NCBI RefSeq assembly: GCF_014699075.1
Contig: NZ_JACXAB010000024.1
Location: 1-59,872, forward strand
Direction of reading: 5' to 3'
Length of the DNA stretch: 59,872 nucleotides
From: Microvirga sp.
GTDB taxonomy: Bacteria; Pseudomonadota; Alphaproteobacteria; Rhizobiales; Beijerinckiaceae
Under the pieces are notes generated by a model, which saw only the letters and a program-made list of their open reading frames with translations, had not been told where the DNA came from and ran no database searches. Positions 28,586 through 37,068 of the stretch are shown piece by piece. The position numbers and the translations under genes are program-made. The stretch's first letter is position 1; each line of letters begins with the position of its first letter.

Positions 28586-29893
28586 TTAGATCGGCCCATT
28601 CTTCAACAGCTGCTCACGGCTCAAGCGGAATGCGGCCGCGCGGCGATGCCCTTCGAGACCTTCGCTCTCGCTCTGGCGGCAGGCGGGCGGCGCAACGGCC
28701 GCAACACCGCGCTCGTCAAGCCATTGGTGCGTGCAGATTTTCACGTAGGAGCCGACCCACAAGCCGCCCGTGTAGCGACCGGCGCCCATGGTCGGAAGCG
28801 TGTGGTTGGTGCCGCAGCACTTGTCCGAATAGACCACGCTGGCGAGCGACCCAATGAACAGCGAGCCATAGTTGCGCAGCTTCTTGGCGGTCGCATGCGG
28901 ATCGCGCGTGTGCACCTGCAGGTGCTCGGCTGCGATAAAGTCTGAATAGGCGATCATCGTCTCATCATCGGTGCAGACGGCGATCTCGCCATAGTCGCGC
29001 CAGGCAGGGCCGGCAACGTTTGCGGTGGGTAGACCCTGAAGCTGGCTTTCGACTTCCGCGAGAGTGGCCTCGGCCAGTTCCCTGCTTGTGGTGATGAGGC
29101 CCACACGGGTGCGGATGTCGTGTTCGGCCTGCGCCAGAAGGTCCACCGCGATCATCTCCGGATCGCCCGTCTCGTCTGCCACCACGAAGATTTCGCTGGG
29201 ACCGGCGAGCTGATCGATGCCCACAGGGCCGAACACCTGGCGCTTCGCCTCGTTCACGAAGGCGTTGCCGGGACCGACGATCTTGTCGACAGCCGGCACC
29301 GTCTCCGTGCCATAGGCCATCGCGGCAATCGCCTGCGCACCGCCGATGCGGAAGATCCGGTCGGCGCCTGAGAGATGGCAGCCGGCGATCATGGCTGGGT
29401 GGGCCGTCGGTGGAAGGCAGGCGATCACCTCCTTGCAGCCGGCGACCTTCGCAGGCACGATTGTCATGATCGGAGCGGACAGTAGGGGATAACGCCCGCC
29501 GGGCACGTAGGCGCCAACGGTTTCGATCGGGATCACACGGTGCCCCAGGTTGAGGCCGGGCAGAGCTTCGACCTCGAGGGGCAAAATGGTGCCGAGCTGA
29601 GCCTGTGCGAAGGCGCGGACGCGCTCGATGGCGAACTCCGTGTCCTGCCGGGTCTGCGGATCGAGGTTGCGCACGGCCTCGGCGCGCTCCTCATCCGTGA
29701 CTTCGAAGGCGGCCACATCGACCTTGTCGAACGCGTTGCCGTATTCTCGCACAGCCGCATCCCCGCGCGTGCGCACGGCGCCAATGATGTCACGAACGGT
29801 GGCTTCGATCGCGCGATTGTCCGTGTCGGCGTCGCGCTTCGGGGCTTTGAGGTGTGTAACCTTCTCGGTCAGGGTCGACATCGGTCGTAACAT
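28586..29893 (-). CDS. HisD-family dehydrogenase, HpsN-like catabolic subgroup
   Basis: A 435-residue NAD-dependent alcohol/aldehyde dehydrogenase of the histidinol dehydrogenase family. VGAYVPGGRYPLLSAPIMT, RIGGAQAIAAMAYGTETVP, KIVGPGNAFVNEAKRQVFG, DLLAQAEHD and IAAEHLQVHTRDP (catalytic Glu-His) are visible. The C-terminal CGTNHTLPTMGAGRYTGGLW resembles HpsN (sulfopropanediol dehydrogenase) more than biosynthetic HisD. No his genes are nearby, so it is catabolic. The ATG at 29893 has AAAAGGAA upstream; the ATG at 29881 is a possible alternative. It probably oxidises an alcohol or aldehyde intermediate to the acid in this locus, by inference. It is divergent from the XRE-cupin regulator. Confidence 0.88.
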   Translation of the reverse strand: MLRPMSTLTEKVTHLKAPKRDADTDNRAIEATVRDIIGAVRTRGDAAVREYGNAFDKVDVAAFEVTDEERAEAVRNLDPQTRQDTEFAIERVRAFAQAQLGTILPLEVEALPGLNLGHRVIPIETVGAYVPGGRYPLLSAPIMTIVPAKVAGCKEVIACLPPTAHPAMIAGCHLSGADRIFRIGGAQAIAAMAYGTETVPAVDKIVGPGNAFVNEAKRQVFGPVGIDQLAGPSEIFVVADETGDPEMIAVDLLAQAEHDIRTRVGLITTSRELAEATLAEVESQLQGLPTANVAGPAWRDYGEIAVCTDDETMIAYSDFIAAEHLQVHTRDPHATAKKLRNYGSLFIGSLASVVYSDKCCGTNHTLPTMGAGRYTGGLWVGSYVKICTHQWLDERGVAAVAPPACRQSESEGLEGHRRAAAFRLSREQLLKNGPI

Positions 29894-29965
29894 TGTTTGT
29901 TCCTTTTGGCAGGGATCAACTCTCGATGATGTCGTGGAGCTTCTCAATTAGCCCTGACCCTCTTG

Positions 29966-30060
29966 TTCATTATTCTAACCATGCGTAAGATGATGAAAAT
30001 TATGAGCGGCTTGGGACCGCACCGAACCCCTATCAGGTTTAGACGGGGGCGAGGCCCCCG
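29966..30060. promoter_or_regulatory. Divergent promoter region with inverted repeat and leader hairpin
   Basis: TTCATTATT (29966-29974) and GATGATGAA (29989-29997) match as inverted repeats at 7 of 9 positions, a plausible site for the adjacent XRE regulator. CGGGGGC-GAG-GCCCCCG (30044-30060) is a compact seven-pair hairpin ending 18 bases before the regulator ATG. It may act as a leader structure that limits its expression. Confidence 0.4.
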
Positions 30061-30078
30061 AACTAAAATGAGGTAGGC

Positions 30079-30627
30079 ATGCCGAAGATCGGGACCCGGC
30101 TCAGAGAGCTTCGCCGCCGGCGAAACCTCGGAGTCCGTGAGGTGGCCTTGAGATCCGGCATCTCACATTCCTCAATCTCCCTCATCGAGCGGGACCGCAT
30201 GAGCCCATCGGTCGACACGCTCAGCGCCATTCTGGATGCTCTTGGCACCACCCTGACGGGCTTCTTCTCGGACCTGAACTCCACCGTGCGTCATTCGCCA
30301 TTCTATGAGGCCGATGAATGGGTTGAAATTGGGAAGGCGCAAACGGTCTCCTACCGCATGCTGGGCATGAACCATCCCAACCGGCAGATCCTGATGCTGC
30401 ACGAGACCTATGCGGTCGGAGCCGATACGGGAGAGCCATTCTCCCATTCGGCGCAGGAAGCTGGAACAGTGCTCCGCGGTGCCGTTGAGGTTACGGTGGG
30501 CGACGAGTGCCGAGTGCTCAAGGCAGGGGATGGCTACTATTTCGACAGCCGCATGCCCCACCGCTTCCGTAACGTTGCCAACGAGCCGAGTACCGTTCTC
30601 AGCGCCGTCACGCCGCCAACCTATTGA
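30079..30627 (+). CDS. XRE-family regulator with cupin domain (PuuR-like)
   Basis: A 182-residue regulator. Residues 1-65 are a lambda-Cro-type helix-turn-helix (RLRELRRRRNLGVREVALRS, GISHSSISLIERDRMSPSVD, TLSAILDALG). Residues about 105-180 are a small cupin with a metal-like HSAQEAGTVLRGAVEVTVG and DSRMPHRFRN. This architecture (PuuR, and other polyamine and amino-alcohol repressors) senses a small metabolite in the cupin. It lies between the HisD-like gene and the ABC importer and most likely represses both until substrate appears. The start has GAGG upstream. Confidence 0.92.
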   Translation: MPKIGTRLRELRRRRNLGVREVALRSGISHSSISLIERDRMSPSVDTLSAILDALGTTLTGFFSDLNSTVRHSPFYEADEWVEIGKAQTVSYRMLGMNHPNRQILMLHETYAVGADTGEPFSHSAQEAGTVLRGAVEVTVGDECRVLKAGDGYYFDSRMPHRFRNVANEPSTVLSAVTPPTY

Positions 30628-30758
30628 CCTTCAAGTTGACGGGGGGTGGCCGGTTCGATGTTTAGTATTTTCACCGCTAGGCGGCCAAGCCGCTTCCAAC
30701 TTCCGCCAGGGATGTGCTTGCCTGCCGGAGGAACCAATAACCAGAGAGGGATCCAATC

Positions 30759-31811
30759 ATGAGACTTGCCAAGAAACTGACGCTCGTCGGCTACCTTACG
30801 GCCCTCGTTGCGGGTGCGGCCGTCACATCGGCTCAGGCTCGCGATCTCACCATCGTGTCCTGGGGAGGCAACTACCAAGACGCGCAGAAGAAGATCTATT
30901 TCGAGCCCTTCGCCAAGAAGACCGGCAAGCCGGTTCTCGACGAGAGCTGGGATGGCGGCATCGGCGTGATCGCTGCCAAGATCAAGGCGGGCGTACCGAA
31001 CTGGGACGTGGTGCAGGTCGAGTCCGAGGAGCTCGCGCTCGGTTGCGCGGACGGCTATTATGAGAAGCTCGATTGGAGTAAGCTCGGTGGCAAGGACGCC
31101 TACCTTCCGGCCGCTGTCAGTGATTGCGGCGTGGGCGCCATCGTATGGACGACCGCCCTCAGCTATGACGCGAACCGCTTGAAAGAAGCGCCGCAATCCT
31201 GGGCTGACTTCTGGGACACCAAGAAGTTCCCCGGCAAGCGCGGCTTCCGCCGTGGCCCCAAATACGCGCTTGAGTTTGCCCTGATGGCTGACGGCGTGCC
31301 TCCCGTTGATGTCTACAAGGTGCTGAGCACGCCGGAGGGCATCGATCGCGCGTTCAAGAAGCTCGATGAGTTGAAGCCGAACATTGTATGGTGGGAATCG
31401 GGCGCTCAGCCGCTGCAGCTCCTGGCCTCTGGCGAGGTGGTCATGACTACCGCCTATAACGGCCGCATCTCGGGCATCAACAAGACCGAAGGCAAAAACT
31501 TCAAGGTTGTGTGGCCCGGCAGCCTCTACGCCATCGACAGCTGGGTGATCATGAAGGGCAGTCCGAACAAGGACGCCGCGATGGACTTCATCGCCTTCGC
31601 GAACGTGCCGGAAAACCAGGTGAAGCTGCCAGAGTACATCGCTTACGGCCTTCCGAACAAAGCGGCCGCAGCCGCCGTACCGGCAAACCTGCAGAAGGAC
31701 CTGCCGACCGCGCCTGAGAACCTGACTGGCGCGGTACCGCTCGACGCCGACTTCTGGATTGACAACATCGAGGAGCTCAACAAGCGCTTCAACGCTTGGC
31801 TCGCAAAGTAA
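30759..31811 (+). CDS. Polyamine-type ABC importer, periplasmic binding protein (PotD-like)
   Basis: A 350-residue extracytoplasmic binding protein. The signal peptide is residues 1-27 (VTSAQA-RD) after a GAGAGGGATC site. The SBP_bac_8 fold starts LTIVSWGGNYQDAQKKIYFE, a segment seen in spermidine/putrescine and opine-type binding proteins. PNWDVVQVESEELALGCADG, WTTALSYDAN and WWESGAQPLQLLASGEVVM follow. Cys residues near 89 and 126 could pair. Context with a kinase/phospholyase and aminotransferases suggests an amine, diamine or amino-alcohol ligand. It is the first gene of a five-gene run; a strong hairpin separates it from the ATPase. Confidence 0.92.
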   Translation: MRLAKKLTLVGYLTALVAGAAVTSAQARDLTIVSWGGNYQDAQKKIYFEPFAKKTGKPVLDESWDGGIGVIAAKIKAGVPNWDVVQVESEELALGCADGYYEKLDWSKLGGKDAYLPAAVSDCGVGAIVWTTALSYDANRLKEAPQSWADFWDTKKFPGKRGFRRGPKYALEFALMADGVPPVDVYKVLSTPEGIDRAFKKLDELKPNIVWWESGAQPLQLLASGEVVMTTAYNGRISGINKTEGKNFKVVWPGSLYAIDSWVIMKGSPNKDAAMDFIAFANVPENQVKLPEYIAYGLPNKAAAAAVPANLQKDLPTAPENLTGAVPLDADFWIDNIEELNKRFNAWLAK

Positions 31812-31921
31812 CGGCGAGGCAATCCACGCAGACAGGAGCGGGTGATATGCGAGTTTCAGAGGCTCGATGGCGCGCCCGATACATTACCCTGCTCCTGGCT
31901 TGGCCAATCCGCCATTGAATT

Positions 31922-31947
31922 GAGGCGCGGGCGAAAGCCCGCGCCTC
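31922..31947 (+). terminator. Perfect hairpin between binding-protein and ATPase genes
   Basis: GAGGCGCGGGC and GCCCGCGCCTC form an 11-pair stem with a GAAA tetraloop, followed by TCTCCTGC. No T run follows. It should protect the binding-protein message from 3' decay and partly attenuate the rest of the operon. Confidence 0.7.
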
Positions 31948-32051
31948 TCCTGCAGAGAGATGGCTTTTGCCATTATGGCCGATCTGAGGGCGCAGGATGC
32001 AGCACCCGCCAAGGCGTCATCTGCGGCAATTACAATCGAGGGCATAGCAAA

Positions 32052-33116
32052 ATGCGACCTTTCATTCAGTTCGAGTCGGTCTCAAAAGCCTTCGGCAGTC
32101 TCACCGTGGTGAACTCGCTCGATCTCGCCATTGAAAAGGGCGAGTTCATCAGCCTTCTGGGCCCGTCCGGCTCCGGCAAAACCACGATCCTGATGATGCT
32201 GGCGGGCTTCGAGCGACCGACCCAGGGCGCAATCTATCTCGATGGCAAGCGCATCGATCACCTGCCGCCTTACCGCCGGCAGATGGGCGTCGTGTTCCAA
32301 AACTACGCCCTTTTCCCTCACATGAGCGTCGCCGAGAACGTGGCCTTCCCGCTTGAAATGCAGCGCGTGCCGCGCGCCGAGATCACTGAGCGGGTCGAGC
32401 GCGCGCTCGACATGGTGAAGCTCAAGCAGTTGAAGGACCGGCGGCCCTCGCAGCTCTCGGGCGGCCAGCAGCAGCGCATCGCGCTCACGCGCGCCCTCGT
32501 GTTCGAACCGAGCGTGATCCTCATGGACGAGCCGCTCGGCGCGCTCGACAAGCAGCTGCGGGAGCATATGCAGCTTGAGATCCGTGATCTGCACAAGCGC
32601 CTCGGTCTCACCATCGTCTTCGTGACCCACGACCAAGCCGAGGCACTCACGATGTCGGACCGGATCGCGGTGTTCAACGCTGGGCGGATCGAGCAGATCG
32701 ACGATCCTGAAGTCATCTACGACACGCCGCGCACACGCTTCGTGGCGGAGTTCATCGGGGAAACCAACCTGATTGAGGCTAAGGTCGCGAGCGTCGATAA
32801 TCAGGTCGCCCGTCTCTCCCTCGGCGCCGGCCTCAGCGCGCGTGCGCATGCTGGGAATGGTCTCTCAGCTGGGCAGACGGCATCCTTCTCCCTGCGTCCC
32901 GAGCGGATTCGTCTCGGGGCAGCACCAGGGGGGAGCAACGCACTCGATATGACCATCACCGACTGCATCTATCACGGCGATCACATGCGGGTTCAACTCA
33001 CCCGTGACGAGTTCAGCTTGGTGGCGCGGTGCGAGCGGCTGGCGGGCAACTGGGCTGTCGGCGCTCCCGTCGTCGCCTCGTTCGACCCCAGCGATTGCAC
33101 GGTGCTCACCCAATGA
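32052..33116 (+). CDS. Polyamine-type ABC importer ATPase (PotA-like)
   Basis: A 354-residue ABC ATPase. The true start is the ATG at 32052 (MRPFIQFESVSKAFG); a longer frame from 31842 would cross the hairpin. Walker A is LLGPSGSGKTTIL (about 36-48), the Q-loop VVFQNYALFPH, the signature LSGGQQQRIALTRAL, Walker B VILMDEPLGALD and the switch His in VFVTHDQAEAL. Residues about 235-354 form a TOBE-type regulatory domain ending PVVASFDPSDCTVL. It drives the two permeases that follow; its stop overlaps the first permease start (ATGA). Confidence 0.94.
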   Translation: MRPFIQFESVSKAFGSLTVVNSLDLAIEKGEFISLLGPSGSGKTTILMMLAGFERPTQGAIYLDGKRIDHLPPYRRQMGVVFQNYALFPHMSVAENVAFPLEMQRVPRAEITERVERALDMVKLKQLKDRRPSQLSGGQQQRIALTRALVFEPSVILMDEPLGALDKQLREHMQLEIRDLHKRLGLTIVFVTHDQAEALTMSDRIAVFNAGRIEQIDDPEVIYDTPRTRFVAEFIGETNLIEAKVASVDNQVARLSLGAGLSARAHAGNGLSAGQTASFSLRPERIRLGAAPGGSNALDMTITDCIYHGDHMRVQLTRDEFSLVARCERLAGNWAVGAPVVASFDPSDCTVLTQ

Positions 33117-34300
33117 AAGCAGCTATCCTTCGTGAGCGCTCTGGTGCCCTGCTGCTGGTCTCGCCAGTCCTCGTCTTCATGGCCGTTTTCTTCCTGTGGC
33201 CACTCTGGGCGATGGTCACCGCCGCCTTCGTCGACGACGCAGTCAGCAAGGTTCTGCCGCGAACGGCGGCCAGTATCGTTTCCTGGGATGGCCAGGGTAT
33301 TCCCTCGGGAGCAGCCCACAAGGCACTCGTGCAGGATCTCACGGCCGCCACGGACGAGCAGGCTCTAGGCGAGGCCGTGCGCCGGCTCAACAGCGCGGCA
33401 TCGGGCTTCCGCACCCTGCTCGGGCGGACCATCCCTGCAGTCAAAGCCGCGTCTGATCCCGCACAGGTTGATCTTCTCACGGTCGATCCGCGCTGGAAGG
33501 ACACACGCTTCTGGGTAGCGCTCAAGGAAGCGATGCCGCCCTATACGGATCGCAACATCCTGGCCGCCGTCGACATGAAGCGCGATGGGTCGGGCAGCAT
33601 CGTGCTCGAGGGTGCGGACGCCTCGGCTCACCGCCTCATCATGCTGCGCACTCTTCTGGTCGCGGCCATGGTGACAATCGCCTGCGCTGCCATTGGGCTT
33701 CCCTACGCGATGCTTGCGGCTTCGCTGACAGGGTGGAAGCGGTCGGTTCTCCTGCTTGCGGTTGTCCTGCCGCTCTGGACATCGCTGCTTGTGCGTACGG
33801 CTGCCTGGTTCATCCTTCTGCAGAACGAAGGCCTCATCAACCGTGCGCTGCAGGCGATCGGGCTCATTGATTCTCCACTGCCATTGATCTTCAATCGGCT
33901 TGGCGTGGTGATTGCCATGACCCACGTGCTTCTGCCCTTCATGGTGCTGCCGATCTACAGCGTAATCCTTGGCATCCCACGCAACCTCATGTCTGCTGCG
34001 CAGTCGATGGGAGCAGGACCGGTTCGAGCGTTCTGGCGCGTGCTGCTGCCCTTGAGTCTGCCAGGTCTTCTCTCCGGATCGCTGCTCGTCTTCATGGTTG
34101 CCATAGGCTATTACATCACTCCGGCGCTGCTCGGCGGAGCGAATGATCAGATGATCAGTTCCGTGATTGCGTTCTACGCAACCGGCACCGCCAACTGGGG
34201 GCTCGCAGGCGCTCTCGGCCTGATCCTCCTCGTAGTAACCACCGTGCTTTACACCATCTACGGGCGCTTCTCGACGTCCTCCCAAGTGCCAGGAGCTTGA
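33113..34300 (+). CDS. ABC importer permease 1 (PotB-like) with a large periplasmic insert
   Basis: A 395-residue inner-membrane permease, started at the ATG at 33113 that overlaps the ATPase stop. TM1 is LLLVSPVLVFMAVFFLWPLW. About 130 polar residues (about 40-170) then precede TM2, far longer than in E. coli PotB. The rest is a normal BPD_transp_1 core with the EAA loop SAAQSMGAGPVRAFWRVLLP. The insert is probably periplasmic and may contact the binding protein; such long-loop forms exist among rhizobial polyamine-type permeases. Confidence 0.92.
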   Translation: MKAAILRERSGALLLVSPVLVFMAVFFLWPLWAMVTAAFVDDAVSKVLPRTAASIVSWDGQGIPSGAAHKALVQDLTAATDEQALGEAVRRLNSAASGFRTLLGRTIPAVKAASDPAQVDLLTVDPRWKDTRFWVALKEAMPPYTDRNILAAVDMKRDGSGSIVLEGADASAHRLIMLRTLLVAAMVTIACAAIGLPYAMLAASLTGWKRSVLLLAVVLPLWTSLLVRTAAWFILLQNEGLINRALQAIGLIDSPLPLIFNRLGVVIAMTHVLLPFMVLPIYSVILGIPRNLMSAAQSMGAGPVRAFWRVLLPLSLPGLLSGSLLVFMVAIGYYITPALLGGANDQMISSVIAFYATGTANWGLAGALGLILLVVTTVLYTIYGRFSTSSQVPGA

Positions 34301-34304
34301 GGCT

Positions 34305-35108
34305 ATGTTTCGGGCGCTTCAGTTCACCTTCGGAGCCGCGATTGTCATCTTCCTGTTGATGCCAATCTTCGCCATCCTGCCACTGGCGTTCACGTCTAGC
34401 GTGTTTCTCAACTATCCCATCCCTGCCTACTCGATGCGCTGGATGCACGAGCTCACCACAGCCGATGTATGGCGAACTTCCATCGTCAACAGCCTCATCA
34501 TCGGCGGCGGCGCGACAGTGTTTGCGACCGTGCTCGGCACGTTGGCCTCCCTCGGGATGCGCAAAGGGGCTCTGCCGATGGTCGGCCTGCTGCGAACCTT
34601 GTTCCTGCTCCCGATGGTGGTGCCGGCTGTTGTCCTCGGTGTTGGCATGCAGATCTTCCTCGTTCGGCTTGGGCTTGCGAGTACCTATCTCGGCGTCATC
34701 ATCGCACATGCAGTTCTGTGCATTCCCTTCGTGATCGTCAGCGTCTCGGCTGCCCTACAGGGAATCGACCCATCCATCGAGCGCGCGGCGAGCAGCCTGG
34801 GGGCTCCGCCCGTCACGGTGTTTCGGCGCGTGACCCTGCCGCTGGCTATTCCGGGTGTGGTGTCGGGCGCGATCTTCGCCTTCGCAACCTCCCTCGACGA
34901 GGTCGTGCTGACCCTGTTCGTGGCGGGCCCGAACCAGAGGACGCTAGCGCGGCAGATGTTCTCGAGCATCCGCGAGAATATCAATCCGACAGTCGCCGCG
35001 GCAGCGCTTCTCCTCATCATCGGTACGCTCTGCCTCGGCGGGCTCGCTGCTCTGCTGCGATGGCGTCAGAAGCGAAGCGCTCTCGAGACAGCGCCATCAG
35101 CAATATGA
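34305..35108 (+). CDS. ABC importer permease 2 (PotC-like)
   Basis: A 267-residue six-TM inner-membrane permease that forms the translocation path with permease 1. TM1 is FGAAIVIFLLMPIFAILPLA, followed by the PotC-type TSSVFLNYPIPAYSMRWM and the EAA loop ERAASSLGAPPVTVFRRVTLP. ATSLDEVVLTLFVAGPNQRT matches the conserved late segment of the PotC/YdcV group. It starts four bases after permease 1, so the two are co-translated. Confidence 0.93.
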   Translation: MFRALQFTFGAAIVIFLLMPIFAILPLAFTSSVFLNYPIPAYSMRWMHELTTADVWRTSIVNSLIIGGGATVFATVLGTLASLGMRKGALPMVGLLRTLFLLPMVVPAVVLGVGMQIFLVRLGLASTYLGVIIAHAVLCIPFVIVSVSAALQGIDPSIERAASSLGAPPVTVFRRVTLPLAIPGVVSGAIFAFATSLDEVVLTLFVAGPNQRTLARQMFSSIRENINPTVAAAALLLIIGTLCLGGLAALLRWRQKRSALETAPSAI

Positions 35109-35143
35109 CTAAGCTCTCTTCATAGCTGAGGGTCATGGCTAAA

Positions 35144-35171
35144 GCCTCGGTTCACATCGCCGTCAACCGAG
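35144..35171 (+). promoter_or_regulatory. Inverted repeat upstream of the second aminotransferase
   Basis: CCTCGGTT and AACCGAGG are perfect eight-base arms around 12 bases, followed by TTCAAAAACC. It lies 36 bases after permease 2. It falls inside the longer possible aminotransferase frame, which argues for the later start at 35192. It may be an attenuator or protein-binding site. Confidence 0.45.
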
Positions 35172-35191
35172 GTTCAAAAACCAAAGGATTA

Positions 35192-36586
35192 ATGATCATG
35201 CGCGGCCTCCCTAATTCCATTCAAGCCCGTGATGTGGAATACGTGCTCCATCCCGCCACCAATGCCAGGAAGCACGAGGAGATCGGGCCTATCGTGATCG
35301 ATCGCGGCGAGGGGATCTACGTCTACGACGATCAGGGAAATCGTTATCTTGAGGCTTTGGCCGGCCTATGGAGTGTGGCTGTCGGCTTCGGAGAGAAGCG
35401 CCTCGTCGAAGCTGCAGCGCGGCAGATGGCGAAGCTGCCCTATTATCATACCTTCTCCCACAAGACTAACGAGCCTTCGGTTCTGCTGGCGGAGCGTCTG
35501 GTGAAGATGACGCCGGATCGTCTCAAGCGCGCCTTCTTCACGAACTCGGGATCCGAGGCGAACGACAGTGTCATTAAGATGGTGTGGTACTACAACAATG
35601 CACGGGGGCTGCACCAGAAGAAGAAGTTCATCTCCCGCACCAATGCGTATCATGGGATCACTCTTGCCTCAGGCAGTCTAACAGGTCTTCCTACCAACCA
35701 ACGAGATTTCGATCTTCCATTCGTCCCCGTGCGACACGTCACCTGCCCGCACCACTACCGTTTTGCTGAACCGGGCGAGAGCGAAGAAGCGTTTGCAGAT
35801 CGTCTTGCCGCCGAGCTGGAAGCGGTCATTCTGGAGGAGGGCCCCGAGACGGTGGCTGCATTCATCGGTGAGCCGCTGATGGGCGCGGGTGGTGTCCTGC
35901 CGCCTCCCGCAACCTATTGGGACAAGATCCAAGCTGTTTGCCGCAAGTACGACGTTCTGATCGTTGCTGATGAAGTGATCAACGGCTTCGGCCGCCTCGG
36001 GACTATGTTCGCGTGTGACTATTACGGAATCGATCCCGACATTATGGTATTGTCGAAACAGATCACGTCGTCCTATCAGCCTCTCGCGGCTGTGATGATA
36101 AGCCAGGAGCTTTATGACGGCATCGCCGACAATTCCCATAAGATCGGCACGTTCGGTCATGGCTTCACCGCATCCGGCCATCCGGTTCCTGCGGCGGTTG
36201 CGCTCGAGAATCTCGACATCATCGAAGAGAAGAACCTGGTCGAGAATGCGCGGCGCGTGGGCGAGGTGATGCAGGTCGAACTTCGCAAGCTGGCAGGTCG
36301 CCCCCTTGTTGGTGAGGTGCGTGGCGTCGGGTTGATCGCAGCTGTTGAGCTGGTGGCGGACAAGGCGACGAAGGCAAAGTTCGATCCCGTTGGCAAGATC
36401 GGTGCGCACGTCTTTTCACGCGCTCATGGGAATGGATTGATTATCCGAGCCATTGGTGATGTCATCGCGTTCTGCCCGCCACTGATCATCAATGAAGAGC
36501 AGGTCCACGACATGGTGAAGCGCTTCAAGCTCACGCTCGATGAAACGGTTCAGGAGTTGCTGAATAGGGATGTGGCATCCATGTAG
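35192..36586 (+). CDS. Class III omega-aminotransferase (SpuC/beta-alanine-pyruvate type)
   Basis: A 464-residue PLP aminotransferase. The start is set at the ATG at 35192 after AAAGGA; an ATG at 35135 with GAGGG would add 19 residues that overlap the inverted repeat. Family blocks are LEALAGLWSVAVGFGEKRLV, SGSEANDSVIKMVWYYNNA, IADEVINGFGRLGTMFACDY, the PLP Lys in VLSKQITSSYQPLAAV, HGFTASGHPVPAAVALEN and LVGEVRGVGLIAAVELV. Relatives move terminal amino groups of putrescine, beta-alanine or taurine to pyruvate. As the last gene after the importer, it likely removes an omega-amino group of the imported compound. Confidence 0.92.
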   Translation: MIMRGLPNSIQARDVEYVLHPATNARKHEEIGPIVIDRGEGIYVYDDQGNRYLEALAGLWSVAVGFGEKRLVEAAARQMAKLPYYHTFSHKTNEPSVLLAERLVKMTPDRLKRAFFTNSGSEANDSVIKMVWYYNNARGLHQKKKFISRTNAYHGITLASGSLTGLPTNQRDFDLPFVPVRHVTCPHHYRFAEPGESEEAFADRLAAELEAVILEEGPETVAAFIGEPLMGAGGVLPPPATYWDKIQAVCRKYDVLIVADEVINGFGRLGTMFACDYYGIDPDIMVLSKQITSSYQPLAAVMISQELYDGIADNSHKIGTFGHGFTASGHPVPAAVALENLDIIEEKNLVENARRVGEVMQVELRKLAGRPLVGEVRGVGLIAAVELVADKATKAKFDPVGKIGAHVFSRAHGNGLIIRAIGDVIAFCPPLIINEEQVHDMVKRFKLTLDETVQELLNRDVASM

Positions 36587-37068
36587 CCGAAAGACATGCC
36601 GTCTGTTACATGCCGCCGATGAGAGCTTATGGGAGGGGAGTAGAATTCATCTCCTGTAAACCCCCACTGAATGATGGAGTTCGGATGCTGCCGGTTTCAT
36701 GCTCATGACCGGCAACATCGGTTTGTTTCTCCAGAGTGCGACGTCAGTTGATGGCACTGAGCGGAAGCAGACCGAATGTCTCCTACGACCGCAATACCGG
36801 ACGTTCTAAAGCCAGTTGCTCTCTTGTTTGAACCTCACTGACACAATCCCAAGACAGGAGTTCAATCCTCTGTCCGAAAATGCATCGACCAAGTGAGTTT
36901 GCTCGGGTTTGTCAGTCTTGGTGACGCACAGGAACGGGTGCAAGAGCGCGGGCGACGAGCGGAGCCTTAACGATCTGCTCACCATGCTGAGTGGAAGGCG
37001 CGTTGCCTTGTGAACACGTTCTCTGGTTCGGGGTTAGCTAACCGAACTCCTGAAGGAAGGGCACCCGC
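36587..37068. other. Intergenic stretch with a palindrome near the response-regulator gene
   Basis: About 480 bases with no credible frame. A perfect 12-base palindrome, GGTTAGCTAACC, lies at 37032-37043, flanked by GTTCGG and CCGAAC arms, ending 25 bases before the regulator ATG. It is a candidate operator or leader hairpin. No other signal stood out. Confidence 0.4.
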
